In this document: in pieces, positions 7,812 through 15,070 of the stretch
How the letters are laid out: every line of letters begins with the position of its first letter
Position numbering within the stretch: position 1 is the first letter of the stretch
Assembly (NCBI GenBank): GCA_022793145.1
Contig: JAAWCI010000032.1
Span: 1-19,869 of the forward strand
Direction: 5' to 3'
Length of the DNA: 19,869 bases
DNA from: Bacilli bacterium
GTDB taxonomy: Bacteria > Bacillota_I > Bacilli_A > RF39 > UBA660
The notes under the pieces: model-generated
Told to the model about the DNA's origin: nothing
Databases searched by the model: none
The model's input: the letters and a program-made list of their open reading frames with translations, nothing else
Made by a program: the position numbers and the translations under genes

Positions 7812-8472
7812 TATTTTGACACTTTTTCCTTCAATGTTTGATGGCTTTTTAAATGAGTCCATTATAAAAAGAGCAATTGAATCTGGGAAAGTAAAAATTG
7901 AAATTCATGATATTCGAGATTTTACTTTAGATAAACATAAAAAAGTAGATGATTATGGGTTTGGTGGGGGAAAAGGTATGGTATTAATGCCACAACCTGT
8001 GTTTGATGCAGTAGAACATTATAAAAAAGAAAATTCTAAAGTGATTTTAGTCACTCCTCAGGGTGAAACTTGGAAACAGCAAAAGGCCTATGCGTTTTCT
8101 AAAATGGAACATTTGATTTTTATATGTGGTCATTATGAGGGATTTGATGAACGAATTCGTACATTAGCAGATTACGAAATTAGCATTGGAGATTATGTAT
8201 TAACAGGGGGAGAACTTCCTAGCATGGTAATAACGGATAGTATTGTGAGATTATTAAATGGAGTGATAAAAGAAGAGTCACACATGGAGGATTCTTTCCA
8301 TAATAATTTATTAGACTATCCTGTTTATACAAAGCCTACTATATTTAGAGGGATGAAGGTTCCTGATGTATTACTTTCAGGGCATCATGCAAATATAGAA
8401 AAATGGAGATATGAAGAACAGTTGAAAAGAACAAAATTGAGAAGACCTGATTTATTAGAAAGAGATGATTAA
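7801..8472 (+). CDS. trmD: tRNA (guanine-37-N1)-methyltransferase TrmD
   Basis: TrmD methylates N1 of G37 next to the tRNA anticodon and prevents +1 frameshifting. The 223-aa protein shows the SPOUT signatures in order: [21 protein letters not shown], the knot segment [12 protein letters not shown], and the C-terminal [11 protein letters not shown] that touches the tRNA. GAAGGA at 7788-7793, inside the end of rimM, is the ribosome binding site. The 3' end overlaps the next gene by 8 bases. Confidence 0.96.
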   Translation: MKIDILTLFPSMFDGFLNESIIKRAIESGKVKIEIHDIRDFTLDKHKKVDDYGFGGGKGMVLMPQPVFDAVEHYKKENSKVILVTPQGETWKQQKAYAFSKMEHLIFICGHYEGFDERIRTLADYEISIGDYVLTGGELPSMVITDSIVRLLNGVIKEESHMEDSFHNNLLDYPVYTKPTIFRGMKVPDVLLSGHHANIEKWRYEEQLKRTKLRRPDLLERDD

Positions 8473-8941
8473 AATGGTGAAACATTATTCTATTATAAAA
8501 GGAAAATTTGATAATCAAAGTATGGTTAGTGATTTCCAAAAACGAAATGGTTATCGTTTGGTTCCTAAAAATAATGTAGAATATGATGGAATTATGGTAA
8601 ATCAATTAGTAATTATTAATCAGTCTTTTATTGAAAAAGTATTAAAAAAGAAAATAAAAAGAAAATTGGATTTGTATTTAAAACTTATTATAGATACACT
8701 GAGAGAAGAGGATACTTCATCTGATGCTGGAGTAACTCTTAGGAATGCATTAAATGATTTGTCTCGGTATAGAGACATTGTTGAATATAAATATCAAAAA
8801 TATTTGGATGAAAAATATGTATCATTACTTCTTCAAAAAATTGCTCTTTTAGAACATGAATTAAAACAGAAGTTAATTTATATGATTGATAAACCAGCTA
8901 TGGAGAAAGAAGAAAAAAGTGCAGGGGGAAGAAGACGGTAA
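8465..8941 (+). CDS. uncharacterised basic helical protein between trmD and rplS
   Basis: I do not recognise this 158-aa protein. The N-terminal third is mixed in character; the rest (about 55-145) is Lys/Glu/Leu-rich and probably helical, with a basic [12 protein letters not shown] segment and a GGRRR tail. There is no signal peptide or membrane segment. The ATG at 8465 overlaps the trmD stop region by 8 bases, so translation is probably coupled; a second in-frame ATG at 8474 is an alternative. The site between trmD and rplS is normally empty in Bacillota. A link to RNA or ribosome work is suggested by position and basic charge only. Confidence 0.75.
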   Translation: MIKMVKHYSIIKGKFDNQSMVSDFQKRNGYRLVPKNNVEYDGIMVNQLVIINQSFIEKVLKKKIKRKLDLYLKLIIDTLREEDTSSDAGVTLRNALNDLSRYRDIVEYKYQKYLDEKYVSLLLQKIALLEHELKQKLIYMIDKPAMEKEEKSAGGRRR

Positions 8942-8966
8942 TTTCCCTTTAATTTTAGAAAATTGC

Positions 8967-8995
8967 TTGCATATATTAGAAATATATGGTAAAAT
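8967..8995 (+). promoter_or_regulatory. promoter of rplS
   Basis: A -35 TTGCAT (8967-8972), 17-base spacer and -10 TAAAAT (8990-8995) with TG one base upstream (extended -10). It lies about 70 bases before rplS and gives the ribosomal gene its own transcript start separate from trmD. Confidence 0.65.
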
Positions 8996-9000
8996 CTATT

Positions 9001-9058
9001 ACGTCGTGATCCGCTGGAAATATGATAAACTATGATCATTGATTTTATAGAGGAGAGT
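9001..9058 (+). promoter_or_regulatory. possible structured rplS (L19) leader
   Basis: The 5' untranslated region of rplS can fold: GTGATC (9006-9011) pairs with GATCAT (9034-9039, one G-U pair). They enclose a 22-base loop with a conserved-looking CCGCTGGAAA, followed by the ribosome binding site AGAGGAGAG. Bacillota are known to have an autoregulatory L19 leader upstream of rplS. I cannot match this sequence to that family by eye, so the call rests on position and a short stem. Confidence 0.35.
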
Positions 9059-9063
9059 GTAAC

Positions 9064-9423
9064 ATGAATTTAGTAGAAAAAATTACATTGAGTCAAATTA
9101 GAACAGATATTCCAGAATTCCGTGTTGGAGATACTGTTAAAGTTGATGTAAAGATTATTGAAGGAAAAAGAGAAAGAATTCAGGCTTTTGAAGGATTTGT
9201 AACAGCAATTCAAGGTAGTGGAGTTGGAAAGACTTTTACTGTTAGAAAAATTTCAAGTGGAGTTGGAGTAGAAAGAATTTTCCCAATGAATTCACCAAAA
9301 ATTGATTCTGTAACAGTAGTAAGACGTGGTAAAGTAAGACAAGCCAAACTTCGTTATTTAAGAGATATCAAAGGTCAAGTTCGAATTAAAGAAAGAAGAA
9401 ATAAGGAAAATAAGGCTGCATAG
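9064..9423 (+). CDS. rplS: 50S ribosomal protein L19
   Basis: L19 sits at the subunit interface of the 50S ribosome. The 119-aa protein has the typical opening with [15 protein letters not shown], then [11 protein letters not shown], the signature [16 protein letters not shown], and a basic C-terminus ending in RIKERR and a Lys/Asn-rich tail. It has a strong AGGAG site, its own promoter, and lepB 24 bases downstream. Confidence 0.97.
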   Translation: MNLVEKITLSQIRTDIPEFRVGDTVKVDVKIIEGKRERIQAFEGFVTAIQGSGVGKTFTVRKISSGVGVERIFPMNSPKIDSVTVVRRGKVRQAKLRYLRDIKGQVRIKERRNKENKAA

Positions 9424-9447
9424 TCTTATTTTTGCTATGGTGATAAT

Positions 9448-9939
9448 ATGGAATGGATAAAAAAGGGATTTCCCTATGTAATCATTATTTTAGTTGTTAT
9501 TTTAATTAGAACATTTATTGTAACACCTGTTAGAGTAGATGGAACATCTATGTATCCTACATTAAAAAACAAAGATATTATTTTGTTAAAAAAATATGAT
9601 CAAAATTATCAATATGGAGATATTGTTATTTTAAATTATATGAAAACCAAACTTGTAAAAAGAGTTATAGGCGTTCCAGGAGATTCTATTGAAATTGTAG
9701 ATGGAAAACTTTATATTAATATGAAAAAAGTGGATGACCCATATAGCAATATAACTGCTGACTTTTCTTTATTGCAATTAGGTTATACAGAAGTTCCAGA
9801 AGGATACTATTTTGTAATGGGAGATAATCGTAAGGCATCTAGTGATAGTAGAATGATTGGTCTAATTAAGAAAAGTGATATATTGGGAACTGCTAGTTTT
9901 CGTATCTTTCCGTTTAATAGTTTTGGGTCAGTGAAATGA
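9448..9939 (+). CDS. lepB: signal peptidase I
   Basis: This membrane-bound serine peptidase removes signal peptides from exported proteins. The 163-aa length fits the short Gram-positive (SipS-like) form with one N-terminal membrane segment (about 9-25). The catalytic Ser34 lies in DGTSMYPTL and the general base Lys71 in LVKRVIGVPGD. Box E is MGDNRKASSDSR (124-135). GGTGAT at 9439-9444 is the ribosome binding site. It probably shares the rplS transcript. In many Clostridia, as I recall, lepB is followed directly by rbgA; here a 7-kb block separates them. Confidence 0.95.
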   Translation: MEWIKKGFPYVIIILVVILIRTFIVTPVRVDGTSMYPTLKNKDIILLKKYDQNYQYGDIVILNYMKTKLVKRVIGVPGDSIEIVDGKLYINMKKVDDPYSNITADFSLLQLGYTEVPEGYYFVMGDNRKASSDSRMIGLIKKSDILGTASFRIFPFNSFGSVK

Positions 9940-9951
9940 TTAAAATTTAAT

Positions 9952-9980
9952 TTGCGTTTGAAATAGTTTTATGATAGAAT
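9952..9980 (+). promoter_or_regulatory. promoter of the 249-aa hydrolase-like gene
   Basis: -35-like TTGCGT (9952-9957), 17-base spacer and -10 TAGAAT (9975-9980, 5 of 6 consensus). The leader that follows contains AGAAAAAAGGGGGATTTT just before the ATG, nearly the same as the leader of the minus-strand gene at 5307. Confidence 0.6.
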
Positions 9981-10008
9981 ACCTCCTTAGAAAAAAGGGG
10001 GATTTTTT

Positions 10009-10758
10009 ATGGAGGCATATCAGCTTTACAATTCTATTAAAAGTGGTCATGTAGAGGTACTCAAAACTGCTGATAAAGTTATACAATCTTTTGAAAAATA
10101 TTATGGGCCTTGTTTTATGCCTGGATATGATTCACTTTCTAAACTTTATATTATCATTTCTTCAGGATATGGAGACCTTTTATGGCCTTTTTTAACAAAA
10201 TTAAACTATAGTTATTCTGCAGAACTTCAAAGCATATTTGCTACGATTGATTCATTACTACGAAATAATATGTCAGTCATGCATTCTAATAACTGGACTT
10301 GCTTTTATTCTATAGAAGCTTTTAAAAAACTACAGGATAGTTATGTATTAGAAACGAAGGAGGGTACCATTGTTACAACTCCGCTTACAGAATATAGAGA
10401 AGATATGAAGGCTTTTGAATTTGCAAGTAGAAGAGGGTATTATGGTTTTTGCCATGATGCAGCAGAAAGATTTATAAAAGAAAATGAGGAATACCAAGCA
10501 GTAACTTGTTTGATGCCACATCAATTTGGCAGGAAACACTATCATAGTTATGTGAAAAAAGATGGTAAAATTCTTGATTTTTCTCATAATGCATGTATAG
10601 ATGAAGAAATATATCAGAAAATTATGAGACCGATACCATTAAATGAAGTATATGGGTATGAATTAGAAAGTGAAGAAAGCAAATTAGGTAGCGATGAGCT
10701 TGGACCGGAAAAGTGCTTGCTAATAAGATTAGCAGTAGCAAAACAAAGGAGAGGATAA
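10009..10758 (+). CDS. uncharacterised protein with a possible Cys-His-Asp (transglutaminase-like) active site
   Basis: I do not recognise a named family for this 249-aa protein. From about 143 to 194 it has the order seen in transglutaminase-like or papain-fold hydrolases: GFCHDAAERF with Cys148, then KHYHSYVKKDGKILDFSHN with His179 and Asp190. The spacing and the strand pair after the His are right for a Cys-His-Asp triad. The N-terminal 130 residues are mixed helical and unassigned. There is no signal peptide or membrane segment, so it is probably cytoplasmic. The GGGGG site 7 bases upstream fixes the start. It has its own promoter and a weak terminator overlapping its stop. The function is inferred from motif order only; a non-enzymatic role is possible. 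Confidence 0.7.
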   Translation: MEAYQLYNSIKSGHVEVLKTADKVIQSFEKYYGPCFMPGYDSLSKLYIIISSGYGDLLWPFLTKLNYSYSAELQSIFATIDSLLRNNMSVMHSNNWTCFYSIEAFKKLQDSYVLETKEGTIVTTPLTEYREDMKAFEFASRRGYYGFCHDAAERFIKENEEYQAVTCLMPHQFGRKHYHSYVKKDGKILDFSHNACIDEEIYQKIMRPIPLNEVYGYELESEESKLGSDELGPEKCLLIRLAVAKQRRG

Positions 10759-10770
10759 ATCTCTTTTTTT
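10748..10770 (+). terminator. weak intrinsic terminator
   Basis: AGAGG (10750-10754) pairs with TCTCT (10760-10764, with one G-U pair) over a five-base loop, followed by TTTTTT. The stem overlaps the end of the 249-aa gene and its TAA. Confidence 0.5.
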
Positions 10771-10803
10771 ATGTATAATGGTTTAAATAAAATCTTTAAT
10801 CAA

Positions 10804-10833
10804 TTTACTTCATGATAAGATACATGCTATAAT
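10804..10833 (+). promoter_or_regulatory. promoter of the coiled-coil gene
   Basis: A perfect -10 TATAAT (10828-10833) with TG one base upstream, and a fair -35 TTTACT (10804-10809) at 18 bases. No clear terminator is seen until after 14931, so this may drive genes as far as the acetyltransferase remnant. Confidence 0.65.
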
Positions 10834-10847
10834 AAATGCGGTGATGG

Positions 10848-12470
10848 ATGATGTTTGGGGCAAAAGGATCAGTAAAAAATCGAGTGTATCAATTTTGGTT
10901 AATTCGAATATGGAGAGAAAAACGTAAGAAGAGAAAAGAAGCTCAATTATTGAAAAGAAAACAATTGCTAGAATCACAAAAGAAAGTAATTGAAGAAGTA
11001 GTTGGTGTGAGGGATAGAAGGCGATGGAAGCTTTCTAAGGCGCCTGCTATATTACAGAAAAAAGAAGGAATTGTAGTTCAATTATCACCAGTTGGAAAGA
11101 AACCTGATCGAGTAATCGAGATAATTGAAGAAAAGCCTAAAGTTGGAATAGGCGAAGAAGTCCAATTAGAAAAAAAATTAGCACAAATAGAAACGGAAAC
11201 TACAGTTGTAGTTGCAAAAGCAAAGCAAGATATGAAACCAACTGCTCTAGAGGATTTGGAAAAGAAAAAGAAAAAGTTGGAGCAAGACTTACATAGAATA
11301 GAAATGCTACAAATAGAGTATCAAACAATTGCTAAAAAAGTTCCTAAACGTCTCAACACTACTTTAGTGAGAGATATCAATAAGAAAAGAACGCTTCAAG
11401 ATAATGTTAAAATTTTAGAAGAAACAGAAATTATTTGTAAGCAAGAACTTGAACGTGTAGAAAAGGCGTTAAAAAACTCTACTGTATTGAATATGAAAGA
11501 GAACACAAAATCAAAAAATGAAAACCCAAGTCCTCTAGATAATCAAAAGAATCGTTCACGTGAAAGAATCGAGACTCCAACTAAAGAATTGCCTTCTACT
11601 AATCAAATTTCTTTGAAAACAAGTGCAATAGTTGCAACTGCAGCAGGAGGAACTTTAATTGCTTTTCCAGCATTATTTCAAAAGAGTCTTCAAAGTAATA
11701 GAAAAGATAAATCTGATAAAAAGAAAAATAATGGTGAAACAGTAAATCGTAATATATCAACTGGTAAAAAGATAGATATTGGAAACAAAGTACCAGCAAC
11801 AAAAACAGAAAATGAAAATAATAAATTGGAAGAAAAGAAAAGTCCTAAATTGAAACTTTATCGATCCAAATTAGAGTTAAGCAAAGAAGCTGAAATTATA
11901 ATTAAAGCGGAATTGGAAAGACAAAAAAATTATTTGAAAAGGCTAAATGAAAAGATTGGGAAAGTAGATGTTACTAGAAGAATAGAATATCATTTCAGAG
12001 GAATTCATCGTTTATTAGAGCATGTTTTAACTTTTGCACTAGGAATATTTACGATTCCGTTTTCAAAAAAACGAGTTTTTGGAACTGCATTAGGGCTTAC
12101 ACTCATTGGTAATAGTATTCGTGGAATTCGAAACAGTCTTAAACCTACTAAAGAGGCACATGTTTATATTGAGTGGAAAGACTTTGCAAAAGCAATATAT
12201 GGTGAGCAAATGGCTTTAAAACAACTTAATAATATGGTGATAGATTCATTAACTCAAGTTAAAGGTTTAAAAGAAGATATAGAAAGAGAATTTTATGGGA
12301 AAGTTTCATTTCAGGAATATGATGAAATGAGAACTAAATTAGAAGCAATGGAATTAAAGCTTCTTGAAAAGCAAAAACAGATAGAGGAAATGGAGAAGCA
12401 ACTAGAGAAAGCAGAAGAAAAAAACAAAGTTAAAGTAAAGCAGATGGAAGAGATGAAAAGGCAGTCATAG
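10848..12470 (+). CDS. large coiled-coil protein with internal hydrophobic segments, function unknown
   Basis: I do not recognise this 540-aa, very Lys/Glu-rich protein. The N-terminus is strongly basic (REKRKKRKEAQ, 23-33). Probable coiled coils cover about 133-208, 343-372 and 480-540. Hydrophobic segments lie at about 256-276 and as a pair at about 389-405 and 410-424 joined by SKKR, which could be a membrane hairpin. A 20-residue motif recurs at 191-210 and 346-365 (EIIxKxELER core), about half identical, suggesting an internal duplication. A low-complexity Asn/Lys/Ser linker (about 212-335) separates the halves. Two adjacent ATGs (10848, 10851) follow GGTGAT, and the second has the better spacing. 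A scaffold or envelope-anchored role is a guess. The next gene's ribosome binding site overlaps its stop. Confidence 0.8.
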   Translation: MMFGAKGSVKNRVYQFWLIRIWREKRKKRKEAQLLKRKQLLESQKKVIEEVVGVRDRRRWKLSKAPAILQKKEGIVVQLSPVGKKPDRVIEIIEEKPKVGIGEEVQLEKKLAQIETETTVVVAKAKQDMKPTALEDLEKKKKKLEQDLHRIEMLQIEYQTIAKKVPKRLNTTLVRDINKKRTLQDNVKILEETEIICKQELERVEKALKNSTVLNMKENTKSKNENPSPLDNQKNRSRERIETPTKELPSTNQISLKTSAIVATAAGGTLIAFPALFQKSLQSNRKDKSDKKKNNGETVNRNISTGKKIDIGNKVPATKTENENNKLEEKKSPKLKLYRSKLELSKEAEIIIKAELERQKNYLKRLNEKIGKVDVTRRIEYHFRGIHRLLEHVLTFALGIFTIPFSKKRVFGTALGLTLIGNSIRGIRNSLKPTKEAHVYIEWKDFAKAIYGEQMALKQLNNMVIDSLTQVKGLKEDIEREFYGKVSFQEYDEMRTKLEAMELKLLEKQKQIEEMEKQLEKAEEKNKVKVKQMEEMKRQS

Positions 12471-12479
12471 GAGGAAGTT

Positions 12480-12890
12480 ATAAAAGTATTTATTATATCA
12501 AGTGCATCATTTTATGATAGAATTCCACCAATCAAAGAATATTTGGAGAAAAAAGGATTTGAATTAGTGATGCTAAATACTTATGAAAATCCAACCTTAG
12601 AAAAAGAAATTTTAGAGCAAGGACATGAAGCACATGTTGAATTAGAAAAAAAGCTTTTTAAAATGAGCGAAGACAAAATTAAAAGTGTGGATGCAGTATT
12701 GTGTTTAAACTACGAAAAACGTGGTATCAAAAATTATATTGGTGGGGCAATATTTATTGAAATTTATGAAGCTTTTAAAAATAATAAGAAAATTTATTTA
12801 TATCACGATATTCCAGAAAGAATGTTATATGATGAACTTTCTGGATTTAATTCTATCGTTATCAATGAAAATCTTGATTTGATAGGTTAA
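12480..12890 (+). CDS. nucleoside 2-deoxyribosyltransferase-like protein, apparent ATA start
   Basis: The protein resembles a small Bacillota family related to nucleoside 2-deoxyribosyltransferases. It opens KVFIISSASFYDRIPPIKEY, has DAVLCLNYEKRG in the middle, and NYIGGAIFIEIYEAF with the conserved Gly and Glu, then a strand and DIPE. The first canonical start in frame is TTG 12543, which would remove the first beta strand. The frame is open back to the TAG at 12468, and the strong TAGGAGG (12468-12474) points at ATA 12480, where the family has its initial Met. I therefore start it at 12480 (136 aa). Either ATA is used as a rare start or an ATG has mutated and expression is reduced. Enzyme activity is not certain; it may bind nucleotides. 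Confidence 0.7.
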   Translation: MKVFIISSASFYDRIPPIKEYLEKKGFELVMLNTYENPTLEKEILEQGHEAHVELEKKLFKMSEDKIKSVDAVLCLNYEKRGIKNYIGGAIFIEIYEAFKNNKKIYLYHDIPERMLYDELSGFNSIVINENLDLIG

Positions 12891-12923
12891 TGAAATATAA
12901 AATAATTTTAAAGGGGTTATATT

Positions 12924-13487
12924 ATGGAAAGATTGTTCGATATCTTAATATCAGAAAAGCCAAGTCTATTAATAAAAGAAAATGAAGAATATATATTTTC
13001 TTTGGTTCCAAGTTTACAGTTCTGTAAAGGATTTGAGCAAAATAACCATTGGCATATTTATGATGTGTATGAACATATTCTTCATGTTGTTGATGGGGTT
13101 TCTAGCAATTTGATAATTAGGTTAACAGCACTATTTCATGATGTTGGAAAGCCATATACCTATACAGAAGATGAAAATGGGATAGGACATTTTTATAATC
13201 ACTGGAAAAAGTCACAAGAAATATTTTTAGAGTTTGCGGAAAAATATCATTTAGAAAAAGAACTTAGTGAAAGGGTTGCTAAATTAATTTTTTATCATGA
13301 TTTACAATTTGATAAACTTAGTGAAAAAGAAATAGAGGAGGTCCTTGATAAATTTGATGAATCCGAAATTTGTATGCTGTTTGAATTAAAACAAAGTGAT
13401 TTATTAGCACAAAATCCAGAGTTCCACTATCTATTAGATCATTATAGAGTGCAAAAGGAGCAATTATTAAAGCAAAAATTAAAATGA
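12924..13487 (+). CDS. HD-domain phosphohydrolase-like protein
   Basis: This 187-aa protein has the metal-binding HD signature: HIYDVYEHILHVVD (His44, His51), TALFHDVGKP (His72-Asp73), GHFYNHWKKS (His89, His93) and FYHD (His125-Asp126). The pattern resembles the HD domain attached to bacterial tRNA nucleotidyltransferases, here as a stand-alone protein. Such proteins hydrolyse phosphate esters of nucleotides or nucleic acid ends; the substrate is unknown. AAGGGG upstream supports ATG 12924. It follows the deoxyribosyltransferase-like gene, so the pair may act on nucleotides, which is inference from position. Confidence 0.82.
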   Translation: MERLFDILISEKPSLLIKENEEYIFSLVPSLQFCKGFEQNNHWHIYDVYEHILHVVDGVSSNLIIRLTALFHDVGKPYTYTEDENGIGHFYNHWKKSQEIFLEFAEKYHLEKELSERVAKLIFYHDLQFDKLSEKEIEEVLDKFDESEICMLFELKQSDLLAQNPEFHYLLDHYRVQKEQLLKQKLK

Positions 13488-13528
13488 AATTTATTTTTAG
13501 GGAAAGTAAAAAGAGGAGATAGAAGCTT

Positions 13529-14299
13529 ATGAAAAAAGAGTTCACAATTTTGAATGGCAAAAATGAAAAATTATTTGTAGAAACATATACACCAAACATA
13601 ATAAGATCTACAATTATATTTTGTCATGGCATTACAGGATGTAGAAAAGGAAGAACGATAGAAGATAATTACTTTCAGAAATTAGCGATTCAATTGATGG
13701 AAAAAAATTATAAGGTTGTTTTATTTGATATGTCAGGACATGGAGATAGTGATGGGGTTGATTATGAAGTTACTCTTTCTAAAAGCGCTTCTGAACTGGC
13801 AAAAGTTATAGAACATGAAGTTCCAGATAAGAAAAATATAAGTTTTTTAGCTTTTTCTTATGGTGCAGCAGTACTTAGCTATTATTTATCAAATGATGAA
13901 GTAGTCCCTAAAAAAATAGTTTTGTATAGCCCATGTTTATATCCATTGGAAGGCTGTTTCTTAAATAAAGATTCTATATTTGGAAAAGATATTGTAAAAG
14001 CATATGAAAATGGAGAATTAAAAGAAAAAGGATTTGCAATTGTTGGTGCTAAAAATTTTCGTTTTGGAATGGAAATGATAAATGAATGTCAAAATTTTGT
14101 TCCAGAATCTTTTGAAAAATTTAGTGATAAAATTTTATGCTTATCTGGTTCACAAGATGTTATTCTTGATACCAAATATAATGATGATTTTTGCAAGAAA
14201 AACAATATAAAGAATATTTATTTAGATGCATCTCACTCTTTATTTGAAGAAATATCGAAAGCTTTTGAGTATACAATAAGTTTTGTTGACGAAGAGTAA
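13529..14299 (+). CDS. alpha/beta hydrolase
   Basis: This is a serine hydrolase of the alpha/beta fold, 256 aa, without a signal peptide. An HG motif (FCHGITG, 31-37) forms the oxyanion region and DMSGHGDSDG (67-76) is the typical strand-turn. The nucleophile is Ser110 in LAFSYGA, where Ala replaces the first Gly of the usual GxSxG. Asp210 (SGSQDVILD) and His236 (DASHSLF) complete the triad. AGAGGAGA lies about 10 bases upstream. The substrate could be a peptidase-type or ester substrate and cannot be told from sequence. Confidence 0.88.
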   Translation: MKKEFTILNGKNEKLFVETYTPNIIRSTIIFCHGITGCRKGRTIEDNYFQKLAIQLMEKNYKVVLFDMSGHGDSDGVDYEVTLSKSASELAKVIEHEVPDKKNISFLAFSYGAAVLSYYLSNDEVVPKKIVLYSPCLYPLEGCFLNKDSIFGKDIVKAYENGELKEKGFAIVGAKNFRFGMEMINECQNFVPESFEKFSDKILCLSGSQDVILDTKYNDDFCKKNNIKNIYLDASHSLFEEISKAFEYTISFVDEE

Positions 14300-14326
14300 G
14301 GACTGTATGAGAAGGAAAGTGTAAAA

Positions 14327-14931
14327 ATGAAATTTTTAGGAAGCAAAACAATAGAGACTGATAGATTAGTTTTAAGAGCTCAAACGATGAATGAACAAAA
14401 AAAATTATGGGAAATACTAATGAATCCAGATGTTAATAGATATTTTCTGGTAGTATCACCAAAATTTAGAGAAAAATTAAAAGATTGGAACATGCAAAAA
14501 ATATTTTATGAAGAGGATATTGAACATGCGATTGATAATGATGTGTTTAAATGGAGTATTTTTTTAAAAACTACTGGTGAATGTATTGGCAGATTATCTT
14601 GTCATGAAGCTCATGATGAAGATGAAACTATTAACGATGCAAATATACGAGGAGTAGGGTGGATTATTGATCCTAACTTTCAAAGAAAAGGTTATGGCAC
14701 AGAGGCAGCAAAAGCAATGATAGATTTCATGTTTTTAGAGTGTGAAATTGAACAAATAGTAACAAGTGCAGCAATTTGTAATCCAGCATCATGGAAAAAC
14801 TGGGATTTGAAAAACAAGAAGGAACCAAATTGGTTCAGTATACATATTTAGATGAACTAGTAGAAAATTATTTTTATGTATTGACTAAAGAAAGATATTT
14901 ATCTTTAAATGAGTCTATCAAAAAGAAGTGA
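14327..14931 (+). pseudogene. GNAT-family N-acetyltransferase, frameshifted near the C-terminus
   Basis: GNAT enzymes move an acetyl group from acetyl-CoA to an amine; this one resembles the RimJ/RimL-like branch. The first frame opens ETDRLVLRAQT and contains the acetyl-CoA loop FQRKGYGTEAAKAM, then NPASW, and then turns into unrelated residues ending at TAG 14851. The expected continuation (MEKLGFEKQEGTKLVQYTYL and on) is present in another frame from ATG 14791 to TGA 14931. Joining the frames gives a normal-length enzyme. The break lies at about 14788-14800. Family members usually read NPASWK-x-MEKLGF, so about three codons are missing together with one extra base, as expected from loss of one copy of a short ATGGAAA repeat. 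The first-frame product (174 aa) lacks the last fold elements and is probably inactive. Confidence 0.85.
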
Positions 14932-15070
14932 TAATATAGGAAGCATAAATATGGTACAAATGTAAGTTCGGAGATTAGTTAGAATCAATTTTTTTGATGT
15001 TGATAGGACTGCAAGTGATTGTTTAATTAGAGTTTTAGAATGTTTAATAGATAAGATGGGAGAGAATATT

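Noticed and set aside
12543..12890. TTG 12543 as the start of the deoxyribosyltransferase-like gene
   Set aside because: It would delete the first beta strand that family members have, and the strong ribosome binding site lies 69 bases further upstream.
15056..15070. ATG 15056 as the CYTH start
   Set aside because: No Shine-Dalgarno sequence upstream, and GGGAGAG lies between it and the better ATG at 15071.
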